Shown here piece by piece: positions 11,834-24,700 of a stretch of DNA of 64,000 nucleotides. Position numbers and translations under genes: made by a program. Every line of letters starts with the position of its first letter. Within the stretch, counting starts at the first letter, position 1. Source of the DNA: Morchella semilibera (taxonomy: Eukaryota; Ascomycota; Pezizomycetes; Pezizales; Morchellaceae); assembly GCA_009192285.1 (NCBI GenBank), contig CM018603.1, positions 6,073,613 to 6,137,612 of the forward strand, written 5' to 3'. A model generated the notes under the pieces. The model was not told the DNA's origin, did not search any database, and saw nothing but the letters and a program-made list of their open reading frames with translations.

Positions 11834-14800
11834 GCGAATAAGCGAGTTCTTTCTTCACGGGCAAATATACGCACACACAGCAGCGCCCTTTTCCTTTGTC
11901 TGGACTCTTTTTTTTTTTTTTTGCTGGGGACATTCGGAGTTTTTACGCGGGTGGTGTTGGTTACGATACGGTGTTGGGGTGACGAAGTAATGTATTATGA
12001 ACAGGGAGTTGAGAAAGCCCAGGACGAGCTGCCTTTCAACGGGACGAGGCGAGACGCTTTCCTAAGCTTCAATTCAGGTTTTTTTTTATATTCTTTGCTT
12101 TTTTATTTGGTCCAGGGGTTTTGTGTTTTAGGCACACTTTTCCACTTTTCCATCTACTTTCTCTGGGTTATCGGGTTTCAAAAATGGCTTTCTATCTTGT
12201 TTTTATTACTGGCATATGGCTTTGCAAACAGACTTTTTCATATGTTCATTTTGGAGTACATCGGCGCTGTATGGTAGCTAGACCGATCGGTGGGTGGTGG
12301 GATGGGCAGCCGGGACATAGATTCGGGGATTGGGTTTGGTTCTGGCGGTGTACAGGCCGGGTTCTTTTTCTTTCTTTTTCTTTTTCTGGGATTATTTTCT
12401 CTCTCTTATTCAACTGTAAAATTTGGTTGCTATTTTTCTTTCTCTTTTCCCTTTCACTTTCTCCCGGGGGGAGAAAAGTTTTAAACAGGGGGAAGATTCG
12501 AGGGAAGAAGAGGGGGGGGGGGAGATCACACCTCCGTGTACAGATCAAGGGCTATGGGTACCTTTATTTTATTCCTATTTATTTATTTATTTTTTATTGT
12601 AGTTAATTTTCCCCACCCACACTCTTTTGTTTTATGTGTCGGGTTTTTTCCTTTCTATCTTATTGGGGGGCCTTCTATACCAGCTTCAATTTTATGTGTA
12701 TCTTTGAATTCTGGGGTATATTTTCTTCTCTGGGTCTCATATCATAGGGTTTTCTTTCTTTCTTTCAACCTCAATTATCATTGGGTCTTATTTATTTTTT
12801 ATTCTTTTACTTCTATACATACAATACATACATCAGCAGCATCAGCGCCAGCACCATCTGGTGTTGATTTGCGTGCTTTTGCTTGCTTTTATTTGCTTCT
12901 TTCCGGCCTCTCTCCTCCACTTCTTCTCCCAGGGCATATTACGAATTGCTGGGCGCGGGGAAGTCGATCCTCCCTCCCTCCCTCCCTCCTTTGTCACCAG
13001 CACGCACCAAGCAGCACCTGGGGTGTGTGTGGTCACGCGGGACCGGACCGGACCTCCACAATTAACTATGCCTGAGAAACCTTTGTAGCCGTGGATGTAC
13101 TGTACCTACAGCAGCATCGGGAGGAGGGATTAGAAACTGCGGGCTTGGATTTCGCCTTGTGGGCACTGAGCAGCAGCATGAATTCGGCATCAGCAGCAGC
13201 AGTAGCAGCATCACCATCAGCAGTAGTAGAGGGTATGTGTATGTAAGTACATGTATATGTAGCTATCGGTGGTGGCCGCGCCCTACTCTGCTGGACAACA
13301 GGACAGGACAGGACGAACGTAGCGTAACGGGCCGTCTTCTTATCCATCCAACTTAAGCTTACGCTCCCTACATACATGTTCTTCACTTTGACATTTGGCG
13401 GTGGAAAGTGCAGTTGAAAGCTGAAGATAGACACCACGAGCAGAGAGGATAATTTGTGGGCCCCGGCCCGCAGCCCGGAATTGTACCCCGGAATCTTGTA
13501 TGACACGCAATATGGGGGGGGGGGGTGGTTGTGGTTATTTCACAGTGCGATACTTTAGGTAGTTGATAATTTAGGACCGTATGTATGTAGGTAGTTTATT
13601 AGATCTATCTACAGTAACTGTCCGCCCCCACCTCACCTCCCCTCTATGACCCCATAAGAAGAAGAAGAGCTCGGAACATTGTACCGAGCGCAGGAACGGT
13701 GGGAGGGGAGGGAGGGGGGGAGGGCGGGTGGTGGTGGTGGTTGGAAGGAAGGAAGGAAGGAGGAGGATTTGGGTGGGATGGGGGAGGGTTGATACAAACA
13801 CTACAAACACTCAATAGTTTCGTGCCAGCGTTAGAGTTTGTGTATATACATAGTCTAGGAATTGAAACTGAAAGTGCGGACGAGATAAAGAGCCCAGTCC
13901 AACCCAATGGTGCTTTGATTTCTTTTTCTTGTGCGCGCCCCGTCGCGTGTAGAGTTCGTACCGTGTAGCCAGGCAAGTATTTAGATCACAGCCATATAGA
14001 TCGAGTGGTCGTGCAAGCAAGCAATGGGGAATGGGCTGAATTAACCCAATTACAATATTTACTGGCTCTTTATTACATACATACCCCGGATCAGCCGGAG
14101 AGTTCGAGGAGGGGGGAGGGGGATTATGCATACATAAGAGTTCATGTATACATGTTAGGCATATAATAGCCCGGCCGTGATGATGCCTCGGGACTGACCG
14201 GTGGTGATTCGGGTAAAGAAAGAACGAAGGAAGGAAAAGGAAGAAGAAAAGAGCGTGTTTACATGTAGTTGTTCCCGAGAAGACCGTTTAATTCATGAAG
14301 TAGATGCCCTCCCCACCACACCCTCACGCACTCATCAACATTCCTTTCACATAAAACTCTATATTAGTCCCGATTAAGTTTCATTGCGGTGGTATTTACA
14401 GGCGAGCGTGTGTCTGGTGTTTACTACATGTACCTTATGAAGTATGTTCTGGACTCTATTCTACTCCACCGTAGTTAAGAGTATATGTATGTTGTAGTTG
14501 CTCAGCTGAGCTTTCGCCCACTCACAAACTACCACTACGCTTGTCCTGTCCTGTCCTGTCTTCTCGTGTGCAACCCCCCCCCCCCCCCCACACACACACA
14601 CACATACACAGAGCTAGTGAAATAGGCTTTCGTGATCAGGCGCGCAAAGGGAAAATCTCCGAAGTAGTTTTTTTATTTTTATTTTTTATTTTTTTATTTT
14701 AACCCCTTTGGGGAGTCCCTGGGTGAGAGAGAGGAAGGCAGAGTGGCCATGGGTGCAGACTGCAGAGACAGGTAGTAGAGAGACAGACAGACTGACAGAC

Positions 14801-15875
14801 AGACTGACAGACTGACAGACTGACAGACTGACAATAATAGACAGGCAAGGGCGCAGCGCACTGCGAAGGACTGCCTGACGTCAGGCGTCAGCAGCTCTGG
14901 TTGACTACATGTAGCTAGAACAGTTGTTAGTAGAGGGGTTTCATGAGTCCCATGAACTCTCCTTCTCCTCTCTACAGATCTATGCTGGATGCGATGCGCT
15001 CACTCATCGGTGAGCATGGATCCACCTTCTCCTTCTTCTCCTTAAAATTATTCTAGAAGCTGCGACCCGACACGCAAAGGAAGGAGCCGAAAGCGAGACG
15101 AGACGAGACGTTTGGTGGAATGTTCTCTGAGCCTCCTTCTCCCTACTCTTGAAACTGCAACCCCCTCCCCCATCCATACCCCCCCCCCCTTTTTTTCCCC
15201 ATCATTTTCGACATTTCTTTCTTTGTTAGATGATGAGATCTGGTATAGAGTTGTGATTGTGGTTACGATCGTGATCGTGCTAATATGCTATGCTATGCGA
15301 GGCGGACATGTATGTAACTTCTAGAGTAATGTAGGCACTGTAGATGAGAGATGAGCTGTATGTAACGCTGGAGGGAACGGGGCGGCCATCAATCTAAGGT
15401 TAAATACAGTTTGGTCTGCTGGTACTGAATCCGAGACATTGGGCCATGCTTGCGCAGCGAGGCTAGGTTATGTATGTATGTGTACCTTGACTAATAAACT
15501 AGTAACAAGGCTGCTCATAAACTTAGTTCTCTCTCTCTTTTTTTTTCTCCCTCTCACTGAATTATAACCTGCTTCATCTCCTCCTTTTTATTTCACTCTC
15601 ACTTTACTCTCCCTTCGTCGATTACGTAGAGGAGATGAGCTGAAGCAGTCGGAACGGGCCGGAATCATGAGACATCGCTCGCTTCACAATGTCTCACTCA
15701 CTCACGCTCGCCCAGCTAAGGGAGACTACATGTCTATACACAAGCAGGCTTGGCAGGGCGTTTTTGAGCCTCTAGAGCACCACCCACCCACCCAATCCAT
15801 CCCTCCCCCCGCACAGACGATGTTGAATTTACAATCTACGATACCTACATAGATCTTAATACCAATCAATCAATC
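11834..15875. other. Long intergenic region rich in microsatellites
   Basis: About 4 kb, T-rich up to 12.9 kb (probably the 3' UTR at first), then a mosaic of CAG/AGC-like repeats (12834-12850, 13184-13222), G runs (13514-13525), GGA/GGT runs (13700-13770), a C run with (CA)n at 14573-14605, and a GACA/GACT array. TACATGTA palindromes occur at 13248, 14260, 14425 and 14906. No frame here has support as a gene. Confidence 0.5.
14781..14833. repeat. GACA/GACT octamer microsatellite
   Basis: A run built from GACAGACT units, at least six copies, with some GACA-only steps at its left end. Confidence 0.85.
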
Positions 15876-16912
15876 ATGTCAAAACCGTCCGCAGTTATTC
15901 TTGTCGCCGATGGATCAGAGGAGATTGAGTTTGTGACTGCCTTTGATGGTGAGTAGGTTCGTTTGGTGTTTGTGTTTGCGACACACTCCTTGGTTTTTTA
16001 TTTATTTCGGTGCGAACTCGTTGGAGCTAACGCTAGACCGTCACTACCATCATCATAGTTCTTGTAAGAGCTGGCTTCAATGTTCGCTCCATAGCTGTGC
16101 GCCGTGCAGATGCCCAACCACAGGGCAGGGCATGGGTAGAGTATGTAAGCGCGAATGTATCCAACAATCGATAGCTAGACTAATAGCATTTCGTCCTTAA
16201 ATTTCTAGGCTATCAAGAGGCCTCAAAATCATCCCAGACCAAGACGGATTCGCCAATAACGATACCAATGACCTCAAGGTAGCACATTCCAGTCACTTCA
16301 GTAGCAGATATGTTTGATATCCGTGTACTCAACCTAAGGCCAAACAGCCCGATGTCTTGATCATCCCCGGCGGTGGCCCCGGTGCAAAGACTCTCTCAGA
16401 GGACAGAGCTACCTTAGAGCTCCTCCACTGTTGTCAACGCGAAGGAAGATGGATAGCATGTATCTGTGCTGGTACCACGTAAGCGCACCTTTACTGCTAA
16501 TGCAGAGTTCAATTGCTGACTTATAAAGTGCTCTGGTGGCATCGGTGTCTTCTTTTCCAGAGCAGGAAAAAGTTAAGGTTACGAGTCATCCCAGTGTCAA
16601 GGATGAAATTGTTGCAAAGGGATGGGAATATGAGGAGGAGAGGGTAGTAGTGGATAAGAAGGTGATCACTTCTCGCGGGTCAGTAGCCCTGTCCTCTGCA
16701 TATGCGCGCATTGAAGTGTTTGTGTGACTGATTTGTCGAGAATAAAGGCCTGGGACTGCGCTCTTATGGGCATTGACGATCGTGGAGTTGATCTGTGGGA
16801 AAGAGAAGAGAATGGTGAGTTGTATTTACCCATTCTTGCTTAGTGGTGGATTGTGCTGAGATGTCATATGTAGGAGGTCGAGAGTCCCATGATTACTTCC
16901 ACCGTGTTGTAG
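15876..16912 (+). CDS. DJ-1/PfpI (class I glutamine amidotransferase-like) protein
   Basis: Family members act as glutathione-independent glyoxalases/deglycases or redox stress proteins in the cytosol or mitochondria. Seven exons (15876-15948, 16059-16140, 16209-16278, 16339-16478, 16529-16678, 16748-16814, 16874-16912) join in phase to 206 aa, the usual DJ-1 length. Visible motifs are [13 protein letters not shown] (conserved Glu near residue 16), [14 protein letters not shown], the nucleophile elbow [12 protein letters not shown] (second Cys is the catalytic Cys), and [12 protein letters not shown] near the C-terminus. The start ATG is the only one giving the first beta-strand. All introns are 50-110 nt with good GT-AG sites. 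Substrate is not determinable from sequence. Confidence 0.9.
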
Positions 16913-19900
16913 GTGAAGATGGTTCTTTTAGAATGACTAGACAATGTAGGCAATCAAATTCAGCCAGTTTTCTAGGGATCGCATATTACAGATATCCTTT
17001 CAAGCCTTTATTTCATCGCGATTCGGGGCATAAAGAGGCTTGAACAATTCTATGAAAACTATAAGAACCTCAAGGAACCGGTAGCCGATAACAATGGCAC
17101 CCCAACCTAGAACCAAACATGGGGGAACTTGGTAAATAGCTCGGTATGGATTGAATTGAGGCGTGCCAAGGGAGGAGGTTTGCCAATGACCACTGAGCGA
17201 AACCCTGGCGGATCTGCAGTTGTTGAGCCAATTCTTGTCGGGCAACGATATATCGTGCTCAAACACCGTAACCTCGACATACTACCACTCGATTGAGTCT
17301 GAGCACCTTTAAACATTTACCGTGTAAAAAAAAAAGACGAGGAGAAGCCCCCTCCATTCTGATTGGCCACCCAACCCGCCAACAAACTCCCGCAAAATGT
17401 TCCTCCTCAGGACAGTTCATGTCCCATAGGAAAATTAGGAGCGGCAAAAGAAGCCTGTGAAATGAGGGGTCCGTCTCAATTCCAAATGCAGCACCGGTAA
17501 TGAGTGCTTATGACTGGGTCTATCCGGGTCCCCCGCACGAGAATGCTAGAATGCGTTTTTTTCCCTCTCGTTTTTCCCTCTCTGTTAATGTGGCACTGCG
17601 CAATGGAAGTGGTACGAGGAGGAATGCGTAGCCCTATAGGGTGGGCGCTCGTCTGACGGTCGAACACATCAGAAGGAGAAGGCGTTGGGTTCCTGCAGCT
17701 CTGAAACGTGAGGGTCCCTGAAACGGAACAAAGTGATTCGAGTGGGCAGACGGACTTCTAAAGATATTCTTAACCTTACATTTGAAGTTAACACGTCTTA
17801 ACACTACCAGATATATTAACCCCCTCATACACCCAATTAAGATCTGATCTTTGGCTGCCGGAATAGCATTAACCTAGCAAGTGCAAGAAAAGGAATGAGG
17901 TCTCAACCACCCTCAGCCTAATACTAGGCACTCAAGACTCTATGTAAAGCCATTGTGGCATGCAAAAAGAAGCATATTGGTACCAGCGCCTCCCAGACCT
18001 GCCCTTATAAAGAACCCAATAAAGGAAGATGGAAAGCAAGTAAAGTATCACGGCGACAAAACGGCTCCCTGCCCTTTTCTCTTAAGGGTAAAAGAACGAA
18101 GGGCTAAATTACCTGGAAGTTTAATTCCTACCTAACTCTTTACCCTGTGGTAATTTAGGAGGAATATAGAACCTATAGTTATTGAACGTAGCAAAGAGGA
18201 TTAGGCGCTTTATTTACCACTAAACTAGGGCAAATCATGTGCATGTGTCCACAATTGCTGCGATGATGGGCGGTCGATCAAACTCTTGGCCGCCGTCCTC
18301 TGCCAACCGTGGCTATAAATGAGAATTGCGGCGGGAGGGGGTGGGGGGTGGGGAGGGCCACCCTACTGGCCCAACAGTTCAAAGATACTATTTAGCAAGA
18401 TCATCATTTTTCTCAATAAAAAAAAGGGCCATTGCGTTACCATTTACAAATAAAAATCGAGGGACACCCGCTCTAAATTTGATGACCTACCTGTTTAACT
18501 CGGCTCGGGGGTGACGCTCACGAAGATTATTGATGTAAACAAAAAAGAAAAACGCTCACGAAGACCATCAGAGGGGCGAGACTGGGAGGCGGTAGAAACC
18601 CAGCTATGCAGCTCGTAGACCTGAGAACCTAAGCGATCTGGTTATCATTATTGAGCAAGAAAAAGAGTTATATAGCGATCGTACATGACGTGTCGGTCGT
18701 GCTGTCGTCGTTTGAGGGGCCATATATCCACCAGGGTGTCGTGAATAATCGAGTGAGAAATTGTGATCCTATTTTGAGCAATGATGAATTTTAATACCAC
18801 TCTACATAATCTAAGTAACACTAATTGGTATAAAGAAATCTTCTTGTAAAGTGCTTGTTAGATAGTTATAGATTGAGAACGCGGGTGTTGGAAAATTATC
18901 CGCGTCACGTGTAAACAGGTTCACTCTGCTTAGTCATTACAAACTCTTGGGAGATAGCGGGAAGGTTTACTAGGTTCTAAATTTGTTGTTGTAACCAGAC
19001 TCGGGTCCATGAAACCAGGCAAAATAGTAATTATCGAGGGGACCTTACCATAATCCCCACGGGCAAAGGTGTTGAGGGTAAGGGAATCTTGCTGTGTGCT
19101 TATCTGATTCTCGGGCTCTCAAGTGAGGAACACCGCTTCTTCCTCACGTGAATATATCTCCCCAATGAAATATCCACTCTTTCCACTATCACTATCACTC
19201 GTCCGCCTCCCGCAAGGCCTAGATCTCTGTGTAGAGATCGGATGATGGTATTAAAATTTGGTAGGTGCCAGTTTTTTTTCCTTTCGGAGAGATTTAGCCG
19301 CCATTAATAAGTGCAAATATCGGGTCAGATTTAGTAGTACCATGGTTTCACCGATGAGAGCTGATGTAAGGGATAAGTGATTGTGGCTTATTTTTGGATA
19401 CACTTTGGTGGGGGGGGGGGGGGGGGGAGGGGTCTGTCCCGGAAGGGAGGGATATAACGCTACTCTTATTTTTTTCAAATGCCGAAGTCTGAAACATATA
19501 AGTGGCGGGTAATGAAAACCAGGAACGAAAACTACATGTAGGAGGTGGCAGAACAGGTGCCACATGCGTACACAGATCGCAAGGGCGGTAAACCAAAGCA
19601 GAAACACATGCTTCAGTCTTGAGTATAGAACGGGCGTTAGGTTAGCGACTAGAAAATACGGTATGAGGAGTCAGGGTGAAATCACTGCCATAGGACTACT
19701 GAATTTAGTGATGAATACCGAATTAAACCAGCATTGGAGGAAGAGTACTGTACCAATACCGTATTGACCCCTCTCTTTGTACTGTATACACACTCTGCAT
19801 GTAGGTACTGCTGACAGTCACATGAATTGAAAATAGATAATATATCGCCCTTGAACCCTTATCAAAGCTGTACCATAACCCTCCATGCACTACAGAATAA

Positions 19901-20728
19901 GCATCCGCAGTTTCAAGTCTATAAATATGCTTTAGCCACGCACAGAAAACTTCTGTACAGAACCATTATTGAGTTTGGGGGTCGAGAGTGTGATAAACCT
20001 TTCTCAGTGCTCATGCATCCGAAATACCCTAAATAGTCATGACCACCACCAGGGCCCTTCAATCTCCGTGACTCAAGCTTCGAGAAGGGGGGGCCCCATG
20101 TGGTCGTTGCCCCCCCAGACTAAGGCTAAACTTTGTCGATAACCATGCGCATACTTGACATCGGCCTGAGCCAAACACTATCCCCGCATTTGTAGCAATC
20201 CGAGGACAGTCTTACCCCTAGTTCACCCACAAAGTATATAAAAATTAACACCCAAACACCAAAGTCAAGACTCCTGATCCTCCCACCAGGCCATTGTGCG
20301 GGTCCTGCCCGCCGCGTCGCGTCCTGGGGTCCTGTCAAACACCGAGCCAGTACGTAAACCCTAAAAGCTATTTTTCTTTTTCAAAACTCAAACCGATCGT
20401 TTCAAGTGAAATGCATGCCCACAAACCGTAAAGGACCTGGGCCGTCAATGATCAAACCAACCACACCAGCTATTCCTTCTAGAAAGTCTTAGCCCGCCAA
20501 CCGAACCAATCCACAAGCTCACGTGACCACGTGCCACGTCCCACAGCCCGGGCCGGACAATTTAAAGCCAGGGGGAGGGGCCGCCCACGGCTCTACCCGG
20601 AGATCGCCAGAAACCCAAAATCGACCACACCTCTTCAGCCTCAACAATAACCCTACCTACCAAACCCCCCCCCCCAAATCTATCCATCCACCCACCACCA
20701 GATATTACTATTACTACCAACAGCGACA
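16913..20728. other. Long intergenic region, no recognised gene
   Basis: About 3.8 kb of moderately AT-rich sequence without convincing coding. It has a G run at 19410-19427, a TACATGTA at 19533, and, close to the next gene, two CACGTG motifs. I saw no transposase or reverse transcriptase motif in the translated frames. Confidence 0.5.
20519..20533. promoter_or_regulatory. Paired CACGTG (E-box) sites upstream of the WBP11-like gene
   Basis: TCACGTGA at 20519-20526 and CACGTG at 20528-20533, about 200 bp before the start codon. This is the core bound by Cbf1-type bHLH factors in fungi; actual binding is inferred. Confidence 0.4.
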
Positions 20729-21718
20729 ATGCAGGCCTGGCACAAGAAGGAAAAGGCGAAGCAGATCAAGAAGGGCAAGACCGAGAAGTCAAAACTCCGC
20801 ACCGAGAAACTCGCGCGCCGTAATCCTGACCGCATCCAGAAGCAGATCGATGAGCTGGTAGCGCTGCAGGAGGGTGGTCGCATCTCGACGCACGATAAGA
20901 AACAGCTTGCGGAGCTGGAGAAGGATCTTGCGGCAGTCAAGAAAGCGAGGGAGGCGCTGGGTCCTCAAATTGAGGAGGAGAGGGCGAAGAGAAGAGAGGC
21001 TGGTGGCGCCGCCGAGGGAGGTGGGAGAGGTGGCGGTGGGCAGCATGCTGGGGTTAAGAGGGCCGCCGGTGCGGACTTTGGATCGAGTAATGTAGGTTTT
21101 TTTTTTTTTTTTTTTTTTTTTTGGGGGGGGGGGGGGGTTGCGGGTTCTGGGGTAGTAAGTTGGGCTAATTATGATCCTATAGTTCCAGAGACGAGGCCCC
21201 GGCAGACCGCAGTTTGATCGTGCAGGTGATGAGAGCGATTCCGGTATGTTCATTTTCTATTTACTAGGACTTATAGGTGACTGAGTTTTACTACAGGCGA
21301 ATCTACATCTTCCTCTGTCCGAGATATCCCCATGCCCGAGGGTACGCCCCCTCCTCTACCCCGACAACAGAAGGCCGAGTCTGAGGCCCGGGAAGGGCCC
21401 CGGCAGCCACACGCTCTACCCGAGAAACCAGCAACACCCGTCGTCAAAACTACCTATGAGTCCGCACCAGTTCTGCGCGACCTGCGGAAAGAGGCTGCAG
21501 CGTTCGTTCCTGCTGCAGTGAAGCGAAAGCTAGAGGCTCAGAAGGCCAAAGAAGAGCGAGAAGCCGAGGAGAGGAAAGTGATGGAACAGGATACGGCCGC
21601 TGGGGAGTTAACGGCGGCGCAGGTAATTTCAATGAGAATAAACGCTGCGCCGGATGTTGACGAGGAGATGACGAGGTTCCAAGCAGAGATGGAAGAGGTG
21701 GAAGACGAGGATGCGTAG
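20729..21718 (+). CDS. WW-domain-binding protein 11 (WBP11)-like splicing factor
   Basis: WBP11-family nuclear proteins associate with the spliceosome and with PP1 or WW-domain partners. Exons 20729-21091, 21183-21243 and 21297-21718 give 281 aa. The N-terminus carries the family's basic block: KKEKAKQIKKGK, then RNPDRIQKQIDELVALQEGG, then LEKDLAAVKKAREALG. The middle contains NFQRRGPGRP and an acidic/Ser stretch plus PEGTPPPLPRQQ, a Pro-rich WW-ligand-like motif. The C-terminus has LRDLRKEAAAFVPAAVKRK and a long charged helix ending in acidic residues. Intron 1 holds a T run next to a G run (about 21096-21137), a spot prone to assembly error. Human WBP11 is much longer, so this is the compact fungal form. 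Confidence 0.8.
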
Positions 21719-24700
21719 AATTCGCTTGGGCTTGTCTCTGTGTTGCGGACCGGTGTAATCTTAGGGTTTGTGTTCTCGTTTTCCCTCGTTTTTGAGTGGT
21801 TATTTTGTTCTGCATGTTTCATGATGCTTTGTCAAGATACCCCTGTGTTGTTTCTTCGATGCACATGCAGAGAATTGGTTAATTCGGAAAATTTAAATTG
21901 CGGTCAGAAGCTAACGCTAAAAATATAACGAAAAGTCGTCCAGTAATCTGCGTGGGAAAAAAAAATGTATTACTATCCAAAGAATTTCAATAACTCTCTC
22001 CCTTTATTTGACCTGTAACACTGGACCAGCTGCGAGACCTGCCAAAACCGCATGGCGATCAGGGTGTGCGATTGAGGCCTCGATAACGTCAAAAAAAAAA
22101 AAAAAACTGCCATTCACATAAAGTCAGTAACAGAAGCGCTGGACATTGCCAGTAGTAGGCAACACGATGCACTTGTCCAATTCCGTTTCCAGGTCTACGG
22201 ACGGTATTTACTCCGACCCGTCTAGAGCCCCTATTGACCGCCCGCTGGTGCTGCTGGCGACTGAAACAGGTCCAATATATCCGTGACTTGGCATATCAAG
22301 CTGAAATACCTATTATTCACGCAGATCGGCCGGGCTCGGGATATCCAGCCGTGACTGGAGTGTAACGGACTGCATGTCCGTGCACACCCTGCTGCCTACG
22401 ATACAGAGACAAGACATTTCGGCTATCTGGCTCTCTGCTCTCTTCTCGACCGAGCGTGGTGCAGTTGGTGCTCTGGAAGGCTGGAAGGGCGAAAAAACGC
22501 AATTCTCAGCAATCTGTCAGTCAGAGTTCCTGGCCGAGACATTCTCAGAGAAAGGTCTCATACCCTATCACCATGCCTGGGGCACAACACGGAATGTTGC
22601 GTGATAGAGATAGTTGCTGTCTTTGTGGGAAGTAATTTGATCTTAGTGCGGAACCACTGGTTGGAACCACGAGTAGATGCTCACCTTATGGAGCGCATAC
22701 CTACCCGAATTTCTAGCCGTTTTTTCTTTCTTTTCTTTTTTACCTGCGCGCAGACCAAAAGGGGGGGGGAGGGGGAGGTGGGAATAGTCTTATGCGAAAG
22801 GAATTCGAACGATTTTCTTGGGATTGCAGGTACATACGTCGAGCTGAAGGACACCTTTTTATACGAGACATTCGTTATCTCGTGTCTTTGAGGCCCTCCC
22901 CGTGGTTCCCCGAGGTCTATTCGGGTAGTACCGGATCTTTGCAGCAGAGTCCCAAAATATATTTTGAAACATCCATAGCACCCCGCTTGAGAATTTCACC
23001 ATGGAATTCAATGATTGCCATATTTTTCTAGGCAAAATCATTTGCTGGATATGGCTTCTGTCAGCAGAAACATAGGGTCAAAATATCTATTCGGCAGTAT
23101 GCAAATTTGTGGTACAAAAGGCAGATACTGCATGAAATTTCTTGTCAAACATGTGGGGTAAATCATTTGAGGCCAATCAGGTTTTTGTGACTGAGTTTCA
23201 AGCTTTTGGGCTTAGTCACACCCGAAGCTTATGGGCTCGGAAGAAGCGTTATAAGCATGTATATGCATAATAAACATTGCAATGGTGTATAGTCGGGTGT
23301 TGATATTGGGCCGTTGACTAGGATGAATATAAATGTCATAGCCCATAGAAATGCTACTATCTAGAGAAGTCACTCTTGTTTCGTTTATTAGCATACGTGA
23401 TCAGGCGAGTATCCGAATACTTTAATATATGCCACTATGTCCCGTTATTGCACTTTTTGCTACCATATCCTAGCTCCCGGGCCCCATAGAAACTCATAGG
23501 GTGCTTTCTGATAGAAGTAATATGTAACTTAGATGTTACATTTATTTTGGCTTGAAAGTGCCTCAAGCATGCACCAAGCACAAAGGGACGGCAAACTCAT
23601 GTGTTTGTTAGTGCCTTGGGGACATTGTTTATATCAAAAGAAATTATAGTATGTAGTGTCTTGCTTGGTGATGGATAATTCATTTCCCCTGCTACTTCTT
23701 CGGATACGACATTCTAGAAGAAATAGGCTTTTCCATCATGCGCGTTCCTTACAGATGACAGCACTTTCGCCTTTTCGAAGATTGACGCCTGCACAAGCGA
23801 CGATTATGTGCCGAATATTGCACATCTCAACTAAGCGAAAGGCTTCATTGTTCATGGGGTGGTTCCTGCAGGAGAAAAAGACTACTATTGCAGATCTCTG
23901 AACACATGGCGCCCGAAAACATTTGGAAAAGAGGGTAAAACGAATAGCCGATTTTATCTAATAATGACGTCGCTTAATTTCGCGAAATTTCACTAGTCGG
24001 ATACCGGGCTTCCGCACCTGAGTCTAATTTATTTGTCATGAGTAGAGTGCGATGAAATTAAAGCGCGGCGAATTCTGGACCTGTTCAAGCCACATAAAGA
24101 AAAGGCACTCCAACGATGTCCTCTGTGTTGATAAAAAGATTTTCACGATTGCCCTTTTTTGAGAAAAAAAAAAGATAGGTGTTGTCCTCTACGGTAAGAG
24201 GCACAGCTTGCTAAGTTGGACTCAACCCATGCGAATCTCATGGGTTGAAGATAGGATTCCCCAGGGTGATGTGATGGAAGTGATTTCCGAGAGAGATGAC
24301 TGTGGACCACATTCAAGGTAGTGGTTGGTGATCCATCCCTGTGGGTCCTGTGGTTTTTCCCTTTCTTGAGTAGCGTAGTGGGCTACTACTCTGTAGAGTC
24401 CGTATGTACGGGATATGCCGTAGTGACACGATAGAAAAACGCGGACTTATCGCGGATAGTGGATGATAGAAAAGCGGAAGAGCGTGCACCCGATAATCGT
24501 GAATGCTGGGAAGGGATCACCCAAATATAGCTTTGACACGAGAGACGCCGGGAATCTGGATATATTAATGCTACCATCCCCTTAGATAGAGAGTACTGTT
24601 TCCTTGCAGGCTTCAGATTTTTGTTTTCCGGTATGCTGGAGGAAAAATTGAAAAGGGGGGGGGGGGGTTACCTCAGCAATATAACAACAGGAGTAGCGAT

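Noticed and set aside
14573-14605. C run plus (CA)n as a possible origin or centromeric element
   Set aside because: It is a simple microsatellite; nothing else supports a special role.
20789-21253. Minus-strand frame across the WBP11-like gene
   Set aside because: It depends on the T run and G run of intron 1 and lies opposite a clearly conserved coding region.
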